Shown here: one piece after another, positions 44,140 to 52,956 of the stretch
Numbering within the stretch: the first letter of the stretch is position 1
Layout: each line of letters starts with the position of its first letter
NCBI RefSeq assembly: GCF_900105325.1
Contig: NZ_FNSU01000002.1
Span: 186,001 to 250,000 of the forward strand
Direction of reading: 5' to 3'
DNA: 64,000 nucleotides
From: Pseudomonas marginalis
Lineage (GTDB): Bacteria > Pseudomonadota > Gammaproteobacteria > Pseudomonadales > Pseudomonadaceae
Notes under the pieces: model-generated
The model's database searches: none
Told to the model about the DNA's origin: nothing
What the model saw: only the letters and a program-made list of their open reading frames with translations
Translations under genes and position numbers: made by a program

Positions 44140-44898
44140 ATGAGTCAGTCAACGACGTTGCCAGTTGATTTGCCTGCGCTACCGGAAACGGATTTTTCTG
44201 TCTTCGGGACGGTCGAGCAAATTGCGCTCTCGCGCATCCAGAAGCTCACCTCTACTTTCCTATCGCGTAACTGGGTAACGATTCCCCATGTCACGCATCA
44301 TGACGAGGCCGATATAACCGAGCTGGAGATACTGCGCAAACAGCTGAATGAGGAAAAGGGCGTAAAGATCACCCCCTTGGCCTTTCAGATAAAAGCCTTA
44401 GTCGAAACGCTGAAGATGTTCCCGCTGTTCAATGCATCCCTCGATGCGCTTGGGCAGAACTTGATATTGAAGAAGTACTTCCACATTGGCGTAGCGATAG
44501 ACACACCCAAAGGGCTGCTGGTGGCAGTGATTCGCGACTGCGACAAGAAGAGCGCCTTCGAGCTGGCGGAAGAACTGGCCGCTGTCTCGCTACGCGCAAA
44601 GAGCAAGGGGCTACCCCTGGCCGACATGCAAGGCGGGTGCATGACCATTAGCTCTCTGGGAGGCATCGGTGGAACGGCGTTTACGCCCATCATCAATGCC
44701 CCGGAAGTCGCCATTCTAGGTGTCACCAAAGCACAGTGGAAGCCATATCGCGGCGAGCAAGAGGCGGTTGATTGGCGAATGATGTTGCCATTGGACCTTA
44801 GCTACGATCACCGAGTGATCAATGGGGTGGACGGCGCGCAGTTCCTGGTTTGCTTGGCCAAACTGCTGCGTGAGCCGCAACGGTTGCTTGATTGTTGA
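44140..44898 (+). CDS. 2-oxoacid dehydrogenase E2, catalytic domain only
   Basis: A 252-aa acyltransferase core: LSRIQKLTSTFLSRNWVTIP, HIGVAIDTPKGLLVAVIRDC, CMTISSLGGIGGTAFTPIIN and the catalytic block LDLSYDHRVINGVDGAQFLV with DHR. It lacks both the lipoyl domain (separate gene upstream) and any visible subunit-binding domain; the N-terminus begins with a short Pro-rich linker. No E3 gene is in the window, so the cellular dihydrolipoamide dehydrogenase is presumably used. Confidence 0.87.
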   Translation: MSQSTTLPVDLPALPETDFSVFGTVEQIALSRIQKLTSTFLSRNWVTIPHVTHHDEADITELEILRKQLNEEKGVKITPLAFQIKALVETLKMFPLFNASLDALGQNLILKKYFHIGVAIDTPKGLLVAVIRDCDKKSAFELAEELAAVSLRAKSKGLPLADMQGGCMTISSLGGIGGTAFTPIINAPEVAILGVTKAQWKPYRGEQEAVDWRMMLPLDLSYDHRVINGVDGAQFLVCLAKLLREPQRLLDC

Positions 44899-44988
44899 CG
44901 ACGTATCGCAGCACCCTGGGCCTTTCGCTTGCCTGCCTCGTTCGCCGAGCTCACCGAGAGTCGGAAATAAGTTGAGCTCTTCAATATT

Positions 44989-45002
44989 GTATGCAAGCAT
45001 AC
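44989..45002. promoter_or_regulatory. Regulon palindrome, site 7 (perfect)
   Basis: GTATGCAAGCATAC, exact match to GTATGCNNGCATAC, 131 bp upstream of the DUF1329 gene and just after the E2 gene. Confidence 0.8.
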
Positions 45003-45132
45003 GTAGTGTCGACGACATCAACCGTCTATATCCCAGGTGCTGCTGATCACCACTCGGGGAATCTTGTCCCGCAAACAACAGCAATCAGATGTCCTTCGTA
45101 AGACGACTATAAAAATAACGAGGTGACCCAAT

Positions 45133-46494
45133 ATGAAAGTCAGCATCAAATCTATCGCGTTTGCTGCCTTTGCCCTCTCCGCAGGGCAGACGCACGCGGC
45201 GGTAAGTGCACAAGAAGCCCAACAACTCGGCAGTAGCTTGACCCCGTGGGGAGCCGAGAAGGCCGGTAATGCGCAGGGCACGATTCCTGCCTACACCGGC
45301 ACCGCCAAAGCGCCGGCGAGTTATGACCCGAAAAAGCCAGGGATTCACCCTGATCCGTTCAGCGAGGACGAGCCGCTTTATACAATCAGTGCCGGAAATA
45401 TGGCTACGTATTCCAAGCAGCTGTCTGCTGGTGTCCAGGAGATGCTGAGAAGATACCCAGGTTATAAACTGAATATTTATCCGACCCGTCGGAACGCGAA
45501 TTACGCCCAATGGGTAAACGATAATTCGATAAAAAATGCGACTCAATGCAAGACCATCAATGATGGAAATGGTGTAGAAGGTTGCATTGGCGGTGTGCCT
45601 TTCCCTATTCCAAAAACCGGCAATGAAGTGATGTGGAACAGACTCCTCCAGTTTGACGCGCCTAGTGTGGAGGGGACCATAAATGTGTGGTTGGTCGATG
45701 GCGCCGGAAAACAAATCCACCAGGGTGAAGACCAGATTCGGGTTGAAATTCCTTACTATGACCGCACCAAGACAAAAATGGAGCCGGGCGAGATTTACTG
45801 GCGTTGGTACCATGTCGCTACGGCACCCGCTCGTGTGGCAGGTGAGGCGCTGATGATGCATGATTCTCTGGACATGGTTAATATTGGGCGCCGGGCATGG
45901 CAATACTTGCCTGGTCAACGTCGAACCAAACTGTCGCCGGACCTTGCCTACGACACACCAGCTCCTCAAAGCGGTGGAAGCTTCAATATGGACGATAACT
46001 TATTGTTTCTGGGGGCCATGGATCGCTTCGACTGGAAGTTGGTCGGCAAACAGGAGATGTTCATTCCTTATAATAACTACAAAGTAAAAGATCAGGTCCA
46101 GTGCCCTTACAGTAAGTTGTTGTCTCGTAATTATATCGAGCCCGAATGTACGCGTTGGGAATTGCACCGTGTCTGGGTGGTCGAGGCTACGATCAAGCCC
46201 GGCGTCCGTCATAACTACCATAAACGCGTCTTCTATCTTGATGAAGATGTTTTCTCCGGATTGGCGGATAACTACGACGCTGCGGGAAAGATTTATCGCA
46301 CCGTTCAACAGTTCCCGACCTCGCGTTACGAAGCTGAAGGCAATGACAACAGCTTTACCGTTTATCATGATCTATCTACTGGCTCATATGCCTTTACTGT
46401 CGGGCCTTCAGCCAGTGGGACGACCTATGCGACGCCACCGAAAGACCCCCGCTTTTGGTCTCCTGAGTCGTTGGCAGGGCGTGGTATTCGATAA
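45133..46494 (+). CDS. DUF1329 family protein
   Basis: A 453-aa exported protein with signal peptide AFAALALSAGQTHA-like segment (residues about 8-24), then GSSLTPWGAEKAGNAQGTIP, the DUF1329 signature, and WAWRYLPGQRR-like WQYLPGQRRTKLSPDLAYDT and YDRFDWKLVGKQEM blocks. The family is predicted outer-membrane/periplasmic and structurally LolB/LolA-like, so it may carry lipophilic molecules. It has its own operator upstream and is the partner of the DUF1302 protein encoded 8.6 kb earlier. Confidence 0.87.
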   Translation: MKVSIKSIAFAAFALSAGQTHAAVSAQEAQQLGSSLTPWGAEKAGNAQGTIPAYTGTAKAPASYDPKKPGIHPDPFSEDEPLYTISAGNMATYSKQLSAGVQEMLRRYPGYKLNIYPTRRNANYAQWVNDNSIKNATQCKTINDGNGVEGCIGGVPFPIPKTGNEVMWNRLLQFDAPSVEGTINVWLVDGAGKQIHQGEDQIRVEIPYYDRTKTKMEPGEIYWRWYHVATAPARVAGEALMMHDSLDMVNIGRRAWQYLPGQRRTKLSPDLAYDTPAPQSGGSFNMDDNLLFLGAMDRFDWKLVGKQEMFIPYNNYKVKDQVQCPYSKLLSRNYIEPECTRWELHRVWVVEATIKPGVRHNYHKRVFYLDEDVFSGLADNYDAAGKIYRTVQQFPTSRYEAEGNDNSFTVYHDLSTGSYAFTVGPSASGTTYATPPKDPRFWSPESLAGRGIR

Positions 46495-46583
46495 GGTGTG
46501 ACGAACATGGTCGAAGCAGTCTGATTGATGCTTCGGCCTGACGTTCACTGCAATCAGAAATCCTGTAGGTGAGAAGGGTCTGA

Positions 46584-47447
46584 ATGAAAAATATAATGAT
46601 TACTGGTGCGGCGCGAGGAATTGGCTTCGCCCTGGTTAAGCGTGCTATTGCGCGCGGTGACCAAGTGTTTGCAATGGTGCGTAAACAGTCTGACGAAGCG
46701 AAGTTCAGTAGTCATAATCATCTTCATGTTATTGAAATGGATGTGGCCAGCAGCACTTCCGTCGAACAAGGGTTCGTTGAGGTAGACCGTTTATTGGCTG
46801 GAAAACAGCTTAACGCCGTCATTAACGCAGCGGCTATTTCCCAGCCTGGGGCTATCGAACTCACGCCAGTTTCGGATTTCGATCAAGCGCTTAATACCAA
46901 TGCACTTGGCAGCTTACGAGTGATGAAGGCTTCCATTCCTCGGCTGCGTGGGCATGGTGGGCGTGCCATTATGATTACTTCACTATGGGGGCAGGCGTCT
47001 AGTGCGATGCTCACGGCATATTGCATGTCAAAGCATGCCGTGGAGTCGCTGGTCGACTGCGCACGACGCGAGACAGACGGGATGGGCATGCACGTGATCG
47101 TGATAGAGCCTGGTGTCATTCAAACTGACATGTATAAGGATCAGGGGCCGCATGTACAGGCGCTGATAGACGCTATGTCGCCCGAGCAGAAACTTAGGTA
47201 TGAACCCCTTTATACACGCTATCTGAATTTGGTTGGCGGTGCAGCGGGGGCGGGGGTGGAAGGGGCAGGTATATCGGTGGAACAGTGCGCCATCGACATC
47301 GAGCAGGCGCTGTTTGATCCAGAGCCAAAGCCACGTTATCAATCGGGCGAAGATGCGCGGAAAATGATTGCTTTAGCCAGGCAATTATCGGACATCGAAA
47401 TGGATGCCGTGCTGCGGGAGCGTTTAAATTTCCTTCCTCTGCAGTAG
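46584..47447 (+). CDS. SDR-family oxidoreductase
   Basis: A 287-aa SDR: TGAARGIGFALVKRAIARGD, NAAAISQPGAIELTP, a catalytic Ser in MITSLWGQASS and YCMSKHA. The type resembles SDRs of retinol/steroid-dehydrogenase-like groups with a C-terminal extension (YEPLYTRYLNLVGGAAGAG). It lies 89 bp after the DUF1329 gene and is probably cotranscribed. Confidence 0.85.
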   Translation: MKNIMITGAARGIGFALVKRAIARGDQVFAMVRKQSDEAKFSSHNHLHVIEMDVASSTSVEQGFVEVDRLLAGKQLNAVINAAAISQPGAIELTPVSDFDQALNTNALGSLRVMKASIPRLRGHGGRAIMITSLWGQASSAMLTAYCMSKHAVESLVDCARRETDGMGMHVIVIEPGVIQTDMYKDQGPHVQALIDAMSPEQKLRYEPLYTRYLNLVGGAAGAGVEGAGISVEQCAIDIEQALFDPEPKPRYQSGEDARKMIALARQLSDIEMDAVLRERLNFLPLQ

Positions 47448-47475
47448 ATAGGCGATCCTGATTGTCGAGCACCGC

Positions 47476-48483
47476 TCAACGTTCAGTGCGGTGCGCTTGC
47501 AAGAACTGTTGAATGGTTTGCCCTGTCCACGCCTTGAATGCCCTGGAAAATGCACTGGGCGTTGAAAATCCCAAGAAATAGGCTATTTCCTTCGGCGCCA
47601 TCTTGCCGGCGATAAGAAGCTGGTGTGAAAGATCAAGCCTAAATTGATCTTTCATACCTTGAAAGCTTAAACCGTCACTCGCCAGTTTGCGTCGAAGACT
47701 GCGCTCCGATATACCCAGTTCCTCTGCCACTGTCGGCAACTCCGGAATTTGCCCCGGGTTCTTCAGGAACACTTCACGCAAGCACGAATGCAAATCTCCC
47801 GTGTTCTTATGAAGTGCCAAAATATCCTTGCAATGTTGGGTACAAATATCGTGAAGTCCCGGGTTGTTGCTCAAGATAGGGGTGTTGAGGCTTGGAGATT
47901 TGACGTTGAGCACAGTCTTGGAGGCGCCGAACTCAACAGGGCATTTGAAAAATGATTTGTACAGCGCGCTATAAGAGGGTTCGGGATAGGCGAACGAGAC
48001 GCTGCGCACGGTAGGGTATATGCCGGTGAGCACTTTAACTAAAGCCATGCCCTCCACCAGAAATTCTTCAATCTCGAATCGACGAAGTGTCTCGGTTGAT
48101 GCCGCAGAGGTGAAAATTAGTTCGTACCCTGCGTTAAGGTCCCGGGCCGACTCGATGCAGACCATTGTGCCAAACAAAGAGTTATGAAACTGACGCCTGA
48201 TTTGCAATGCCCCACGGAGTGTGGAGCTGGATAACATTGCATATCCGAGAATTCCATAATCACTGATATTAGCTACGCTATCAAGGGAAAAGGCCATCCC
48301 AGGATCACCAGTCAATTCAAGGGAATTATGGATGACCGCGTAATAATCTTCTCGACTGATCAGCGCATCGTTACTTAATAGGTCTTGCTCAACGAGTGTT
48401 GTTTCACCGAGCACCTGTTGACTGCCAAACCCCAAACCTTTCAAGAGTCTCAAATAAATTTGGATCTTCGCTGCCTTGATCAT
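47476..48483 (-). CDS. AraC-family regulator (OruR/arabinose-binding N-domain type)
   Basis: A 335-aa regulator. The N-terminal about 190 residues match the AraC N-domain of the OruR/ArgR-like group (EDYYAVIHNSLELTGDPGMA, NISDYGILGYAMLSSSTLRG). The C-terminal pair of helix-turn-helices reads LPTVAEELGISERSLRRKLA and IAYFLGFSTPSAFSRAFKAW. It is divergent from the FAD oxidoreductase gene; a 21-bp-spaced direct repeat in the intergenic region is its likely site. A short hairpin (47469-47494) overlaps its stop. Confidence 0.88.
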   Translation of the reverse strand: MIKAAKIQIYLRLLKGLGFGSQQVLGETTLVEQDLLSNDALISREDYYAVIHNSLELTGDPGMAFSLDSVANISDYGILGYAMLSSSTLRGALQIRRQFHNSLFGTMVCIESARDLNAGYELIFTSAASTETLRRFEIEEFLVEGMALVKVLTGIYPTVRSVSFAYPEPSYSALYKSFFKCPVEFGASKTVLNVKSPSLNTPILSNNPGLHDICTQHCKDILALHKNTGDLHSCLREVFLKNPGQIPELPTVAEELGISERSLRRKLASDGLSFQGMKDQFRLDLSHQLLIAGKMAPKEIAYFLGFSTPSAFSRAFKAWTGQTIQQFLQAHRTER

Positions 48484-48541
48484 CTGGCGTCTCTACTAAT
48501 CATCAGGCTTTCCTGTCAGCTAAGCCGTTGAAGGCTTGAAA

Positions 48542-48572
48542 TTGGCCGTTTTTGTAATGCCTTTGGCCGTTT
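48542..48572. promoter_or_regulatory. Direct repeat, candidate AraC-type operator
   Basis: TTGGCCGTTT at 48542-48551 and 48563-48572, exactly 21 bp apart (two helical turns), as AraC-family dimers prefer. It lies 59 bp upstream of the AraC gene start and 256 bp before the FAD oxidoreductase. The remaining 48484-48827 sequence shows no gene. Confidence 0.6.
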
Positions 48573-48827
48573 ATGTATATACATGCAGCGATGCGAAAAG
48601 TAAAGATTTGCGATGATCATAGAAAGGCCGCTAGCGAACCAGTTGGTTATTGAATAAGGCCTCTTTTGTCGCTCGGCGTAAGCTCAGCATTTTTACAGTG
48701 ATTCGCAAAATCGGAAAAGCAAAATGCGAATTCCGGCGGTCTGAAGACGCCTGGAAATTGCTGAAACATTTGCACGAAACCGAGCTGTTACGTACACGCT
48801 TACAAAAATAACAATGGGAGACAGATT

Positions 48828-50420
48828 TTGAACTCAAGCTCATATGATGTAGTCGTCGTTGGTGCGGGCAGCAACAGTTTGGTCGCCGCCGCTTATCTCG
48901 CCAAGATCGGGAAAAACGTCATTGTTCTCGAAAAAAATGAGCAGTGTGGCGGCGGGGTTACCTCAATCAGTATTGCGCCTGGCTTTATTCACGATCCCCA
49001 TGCCGGGGGCATGTCTCGAATACTGGCCACCCCTGTACTGAAGCATGACGAGCTCGGCCTCGTCTCCAAATACGGACTTGAGTTCCGCGGATTTGGAGCG
49101 GGTTTTGCGACGATCTTCGACACCGGCGACGGGATTGTTGCGTACACCGATATTGACCGTACCTGTGAAGGCATCGCGCGTTTTTCCCAGAAGGACGCCG
49201 ACACCTATTCGCGTTTCGTGAGGGAGTGCATCGCATTGCAGCCCCTCTTGGGCAAGGGGGCTTCCGCTGTTCCCCTGCCGACAGGGCCTTTCATCACGAT
49301 GCTTGATAGCAGCGCGCAAGGTCGACGCCTGGTCGACATGATGTTCAAAAGCGCATATGACATCCTCGAAGACTTGTTCGAATCCACTGAGGTTCGCGTT
49401 CACTTGATGAAGTGGGTGGCGGAGGCGATGGAAGGACCGGAAGTCAAAGGTACGGGCTTGACGCTGATCGGCTTGCTGGCCCTTGTACACAGCTATCAGA
49501 TGCAAATTCCGGTTGGCGGCTCGCAAGCGCTCACCGACGCAATCCTCAAAAGTATTAAAGGATTTGGTGGTACGGTGCGCACGAGCGCCGAGGTCACACG
49601 CATCAATATCCAGAGTGGGCGTGCAACGGGCGTCACCTTGAGTGATGGAGAAGTCATTAACGCGAAGGACGCGGTGCTTGGATGTATTCACCCCTGGAAT
49701 CTCGCCAAGATCATTCCCGAAATCGACCCTGACCTGGCTCGTGCAGCCCGCAGTACCAAACTAAGTAACCATGGCGCGATGAATCAGCAGATCGCCCTCT
49801 CGGAATGGCCGAAATTCAAGGCCGGTCAGGATGAGAAGTGGGCTGAGGCAGCGTGCATTGAGTACGTGCATAAAGACGAACGTGCAGTACGCAAGGTATT
49901 CGACGACTACCGCTACGGCGATATTCCCACTCATCTAAGTCCGCTGACGATGCAGAATTCGCGGAAGGATCCTTCACGGGCTCCGAGCTCGGAACATTGC
50001 GCGTTGTACCTCTATCACTTTGCCCCGCGTGTGCTGAGCAAGGGTGGGCTTAACGGTTGGGAGCAGCAGAAGCAGCCTTTTGCGGATGCGATCTGGGAAG
50101 AGTTTAAATCCTATACCACCAACATCGATGACTCTAAGGTCATTGCGCGACATATCGAGAGTCCTCTCGATATGCACAATCACTCTGCCAGCATGATGAC
50201 CGGCGATATCTTTGGTATCGGCCATACCATAGGTCAAATGATGGGGCGCCGCCCGATTGCAGAGCTATCGCAATATAATGTACCCGGACTCGAGGCATTT
50301 TATCTGACAGGCCCCTTCATGCATCCAGGCGGAGCCGTTTCTTTTGGTGGCCGAATTACCGCCATGAAAATGATGATGGATTGGAAGATTGATCTAAAAA
50401 CAGCGTTTGAGATCGTCTAA
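48828..50420 (+). CDS. Phytoene-desaturase-like FAD-dependent oxidoreductase
   Basis: A 530-aa flavoprotein. The dinucleotide fold reads VVVVGAGSNSLVAAAYLAKI with VLEKNEQCGGG (residues about 6-40), then PGFIHDPHAGGM. A second FAD-contacting block lies at the C-terminus (GPFMHPGGAVSFGGRITAMK). This is the COG1233 carotenoid desaturase/isomerase-like class, whose members in catabolic clusters desaturate or isomerise hydrophobic rings or chains. It starts at TTG with GGGAG upstream. It is followed by an epoxide-hydrolase-like gene. Confidence 0.86.
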   Translation: MNSSSYDVVVVGAGSNSLVAAAYLAKIGKNVIVLEKNEQCGGGVTSISIAPGFIHDPHAGGMSRILATPVLKHDELGLVSKYGLEFRGFGAGFATIFDTGDGIVAYTDIDRTCEGIARFSQKDADTYSRFVRECIALQPLLGKGASAVPLPTGPFITMLDSSAQGRRLVDMMFKSAYDILEDLFESTEVRVHLMKWVAEAMEGPEVKGTGLTLIGLLALVHSYQMQIPVGGSQALTDAILKSIKGFGGTVRTSAEVTRINIQSGRATGVTLSDGEVINAKDAVLGCIHPWNLAKIIPEIDPDLARAARSTKLSNHGAMNQQIALSEWPKFKAGQDEKWAEAACIEYVHKDERAVRKVFDDYRYGDIPTHLSPLTMQNSRKDPSRAPSSEHCALYLYHFAPRVLSKGGLNGWEQQKQPFADAIWEEFKSYTTNIDDSKVIARHIESPLDMHNHSASMMTGDIFGIGHTIGQMMGRRPIAELSQYNVPGLEAFYLTGPFMHPGGAVSFGGRITAMKMMMDWKIDLKTAFEIV

Positions 50421-50506
50421 GCAATTTATGCAATTTTCGGATTATCAGAGCTGATAAGAATGTCGTTAAAACAATAAATTCATATGGCATGTAAGGAGAG
50501 CTAAAG

Positions 50507-50905
50507 ATGAGTGTGCAAGAACAGATCGTTTACGAGGTCTTGGAAATGTGGACCCGTGGTCAAGAAGAGACCATTCAGACCTGGCGTGACCACTGCCTGC
50601 CAGATTTCATCTGGTGGAACAGCGGCCGTGGTGCAGTAATTGGATTGGAAGCGTCAATTAAAAAAATCGAGGGAATGCATGAACATTTGCATTTCTCATA
50701 TTTGAAAGTGCCGGTAAAGAACTTCGTTTCGGTGGGTAACGTTGTCATCGTTGAGCGCATTGATGAACTTTACTTGGAGGATGGTTCTCTGCTGCAAGCC
50801 GTCCCGGTTGTTGGTGTTGTGGAGTTTGAGGGCGAGAAAATCAAGGAATGGCGCGATTATTGTGATGACTGGGTCCTGAAAAGGCAGCTTCAGCAAAAGC
50901 AATAA
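50507..50905 (+). CDS. Limonene-1,2-epoxide hydrolase-like (SnoaL/NTF2 fold) protein
   Basis: A 132-aa cone-fold protein. VIVERIDELYLEDG supplies the Arg-x-Asp pair, and IKEWRDYCD supplies the third Asp of the Arg/Asp/Asp triad known from limonene epoxide hydrolase; FLPDFIWWNSG-like LPDFIWWNSGRG lines the pocket. If the triad is functional it hydrolyses an epoxide or acts as an isomerase on a cyclic intermediate. GGAG upstream of the ATG. It sits with the FAD oxidoreductase and the seven-helix protein. Confidence 0.8.
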   Translation: MSVQEQIVYEVLEMWTRGQEETIQTWRDHCLPDFIWWNSGRGAVIGLEASIKKIEGMHEHLHFSYLKVPVKNFVSVGNVVIVERIDELYLEDGSLLQAVPVVGVVEFEGEKIKEWRDYCDDWVLKRQLQQKQ

Positions 50906-51102
50906 TGCCCGGACGCTGTAACGATTGAGCCTTGGTTACAGCTACGGCGCCCGTGAGCTGTTCGGAGTGGAATGACGTTCCATCAACCACGCATTGATGT
51001 GGGCGTCGTTCCAGTTGCGAATCCATCGCGGCATACGCTCGGGTGACTCAATCGTTCAGTTCGTGAGTGCAATATTTTTTGTAATTTATGGACGGATTTA
51101 TG

Positions 51103-51843
51103 ATGGTTTATGATCCTCAGACAGTCCTCATCTCAATAGATAACAATCTATTGCTGGTAAATGGCTTGATGGCAATCTGTATGGTCGCTGTAGTTATTTA
51201 TTATATCGATGCGTTCAAAATCGCGAAGCTTCACCAAGCCTATCCAATTCCTTTTGCAGCAGCCGGTTGGTATGCGGTCCATGATCTGTATTTTGCTGCC
51301 GAATGGGAGAAGTGGTTTGTCGGCTACTCCCATTGGTGGTTGGAGTTATGGGCAGTGTCCTGTTTTTTTTATGGCACTCTCGAATTGGTGATGTGTTACC
51401 AAGTCTACAAGTACGGCCGCAAAGAGTTAATGCCTGGTTTGACGCAAAGGCAGTTTGGGGGGGCGTTGCTATTGTCGCTGCTGGCCATTAGTGTTTTCTG
51501 GATAATGCTTAAACAAGTGGTGAATGACGATTTATGCCTGATTGCGTTTGCGGTCACAACGTTTTGGCCCCAGGTCTGGGGGACACTATTAATGATCAAG
51601 CGACAGTCCATGCGCGGCTGTTCCAATACTATGTTGTGGTGCATGCTTGCGAGCCCCATTGGAATGTTCAGCGCCTGGTATTTCTTGGATCCTTTTTTCC
51701 GCTCTCCGATATGGCTGTCGTTCGCGGCTGTTACCGTCTCTTGGGCCGTCTTCAATCTATGGCTGTCGACCAAGGTCCCCAAGTATGTATCTGAGTCCGA
51801 GCCAGAAACCTACGTATCTTATAGAAAGCCTCTTACCCTCTGA
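51103..51843 (+). CDS. Uncharacterised seven-helix membrane protein
   Basis: A 246-aa protein with seven hydrophobic segments, at roughly residues 20-42, 48-68, 78-102, 118-138, 142-164, 174-197 and 203-223. Trp and Tyr cluster at the helix ends (WYAVHDLYFAAEWEKWF, GYSHWWLELWAV), and acidic residues lie inside helices 2 and 3. No family was assigned with confidence. The topology is reminiscent of the small Pyr4/PaxB-type membrane cyclases, but that is only a resemblance. A start at 51088 (MDGFMMVYD) is equally possible. Its neighbours are catabolic genes, so a role in the pathway is inferred. Confidence 0.6.
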   Translation: MVYDPQTVLISIDNNLLLVNGLMAICMVAVVIYYIDAFKIAKLHQAYPIPFAAAGWYAVHDLYFAAEWEKWFVGYSHWWLELWAVSCFFYGTLELVMCYQVYKYGRKELMPGLTQRQFGGALLLSLLAISVFWIMLKQVVNDDLCLIAFAVTTFWPQVWGTLLMIKRQSMRGCSNTMLWCMLASPIGMFSAWYFLDPFFRSPIWLSFAAVTVSWAVFNLWLSTKVPKYVSESEPETYVSYRKPLTL

Positions 51844-51879
51844 GCGCTATCACACACTGGAATTGTTGAGGTCCCTGTT

Positions 51880-52893
51880 ATGACATCCAAGCAATGGAGT
51901 GATTTTGTTAATGAAGAGGCGATCAATCCAGATTTGCCTATCGTCGACACGCATCATCACATCTGGAACGAGTCGCCGCGGTCAATTTTTGACCCGTACA
52001 CGACGCAGGAATTGATCGAGGATAAGGTCGGTTCCGGACATAACGTCGTGGCAACTGTCATGGTCGATTCTCATGCTCAGCATTCTTTGGATGGGCCTGA
52101 GGCTTTTCGCCCGGTTGGTGAGACAGTTTACTGTGAAAAAGTAGCTCAGGAGTCAGAGAAGGCCGGTGGGCGGATTGCTGGCGTATGCGCCGCAATCGTA
52201 CCTTATGCGGACATGCGATTGGGAGCCGCCGTTGGCGAGGTGCTGGATGCCCATGCGGACGCCTCTCCACGCTTTCGTGGCATTCGCTACATGTTGGCCA
52301 GGGTGCCGGAACTGCCACCCATTTATGGTGCAACGGAAGAAGGCATTTCCAGAACGCCGGAATTTCGTGCCGGGTTTGCCGAGCTTGCGCGACGCGGCTT
52401 GAGTTTCGAACACTGGGTGTTCCAGCCTCAACACGATGAAGTACTCGATCTGGCCAGAGCCTTTCCCGACACGACCATTGTCCTCAACCATCTCGGTGGT
52501 CCGATGGGCCATGGCCGCTACAAGGGCAAGCGCGAGGAGGGTTTCCAGGATTGGAAGCGCTCGATGTCAGCGTTGGCTACCTGTCCCAATATCGTTGTAA
52601 AGCTGGGAGGGACCTATGTGTGCCAGACCAGTCCAGAGGAAATAGGCTGGCCCGCTCGACCTGCAACGTCGGAAGAAATGGCAGAGAAAAACGGTGATTA
52701 CATCCTCACAGCAATCGATCTGTTTTCTCCGTCCCGCTGCATGTTTGAGAGCAATTTCCCGGTGGACATGCTGTACACGTCGTATGGCAATCTCTGGAAC
52801 AGCTTCAAGCGTGTGGTTTCGGGCTTCAGTCGTGACGAACAATTGGAGCTGTTTTCAGAGACTGCTAAGCGTGTCTATAAATTGAAGCTGTGA
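51880..52893 (+). CDS. Amidohydrolase-family metal-dependent hydrolase
   Basis: A 337-aa TIM-barrel hydrolase of the LigI/ACMSD-like amidohydrolase_2 group. VDTHHHIWNE gives the HxH metal pair (about 24-28), LNHLGGPMGHGRYKG the third-strand His block, and FESNFPVDMLYTSYG the terminal Asp. Relatives hydrolyse lactones such as 2-pyrone-4,6-dicarboxylate or decarboxylate aromatic acids. It closes the plus-strand unit; a weak CCCCCCTG/CAGGGGGG hairpin at 52910-52949 follows. Confidence 0.86.
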   Translation: MTSKQWSDFVNEEAINPDLPIVDTHHHIWNESPRSIFDPYTTQELIEDKVGSGHNVVATVMVDSHAQHSLDGPEAFRPVGETVYCEKVAQESEKAGGRIAGVCAAIVPYADMRLGAAVGEVLDAHADASPRFRGIRYMLARVPELPPIYGATEEGISRTPEFRAGFAELARRGLSFEHWVFQPQHDEVLDLARAFPDTTIVLNHLGGPMGHGRYKGKREEGFQDWKRSMSALATCPNIVVKLGGTYVCQTSPEEIGWPARPATSEEMAEKNGDYILTAIDLFSPSRCMFESNFPVDMLYTSYGNLWNSFKRVVSGFSRDEQLELFSETAKRVYKLKL

Positions 52894-52956
52894 TCTTAAA
52901 TCCAGTCGTCCCCCCTGCCTCGTTAGTGCGGTGGGGTAGTCCAGGGGGGAAGGCTG

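Noticed and set aside
47469..47494. GCACCGC/GCGGTGC hairpin as a bidirectional terminator
   Set aside because: No T run on either side, and it overlaps the AraC stop; could pair by chance in GC-rich DNA.
48573..48584. ATGTATATACAT palindrome as an eleventh regulon site
   Set aside because: Lacks the GTATGC half-sites; AT-rich palindromes of this length occur by chance.
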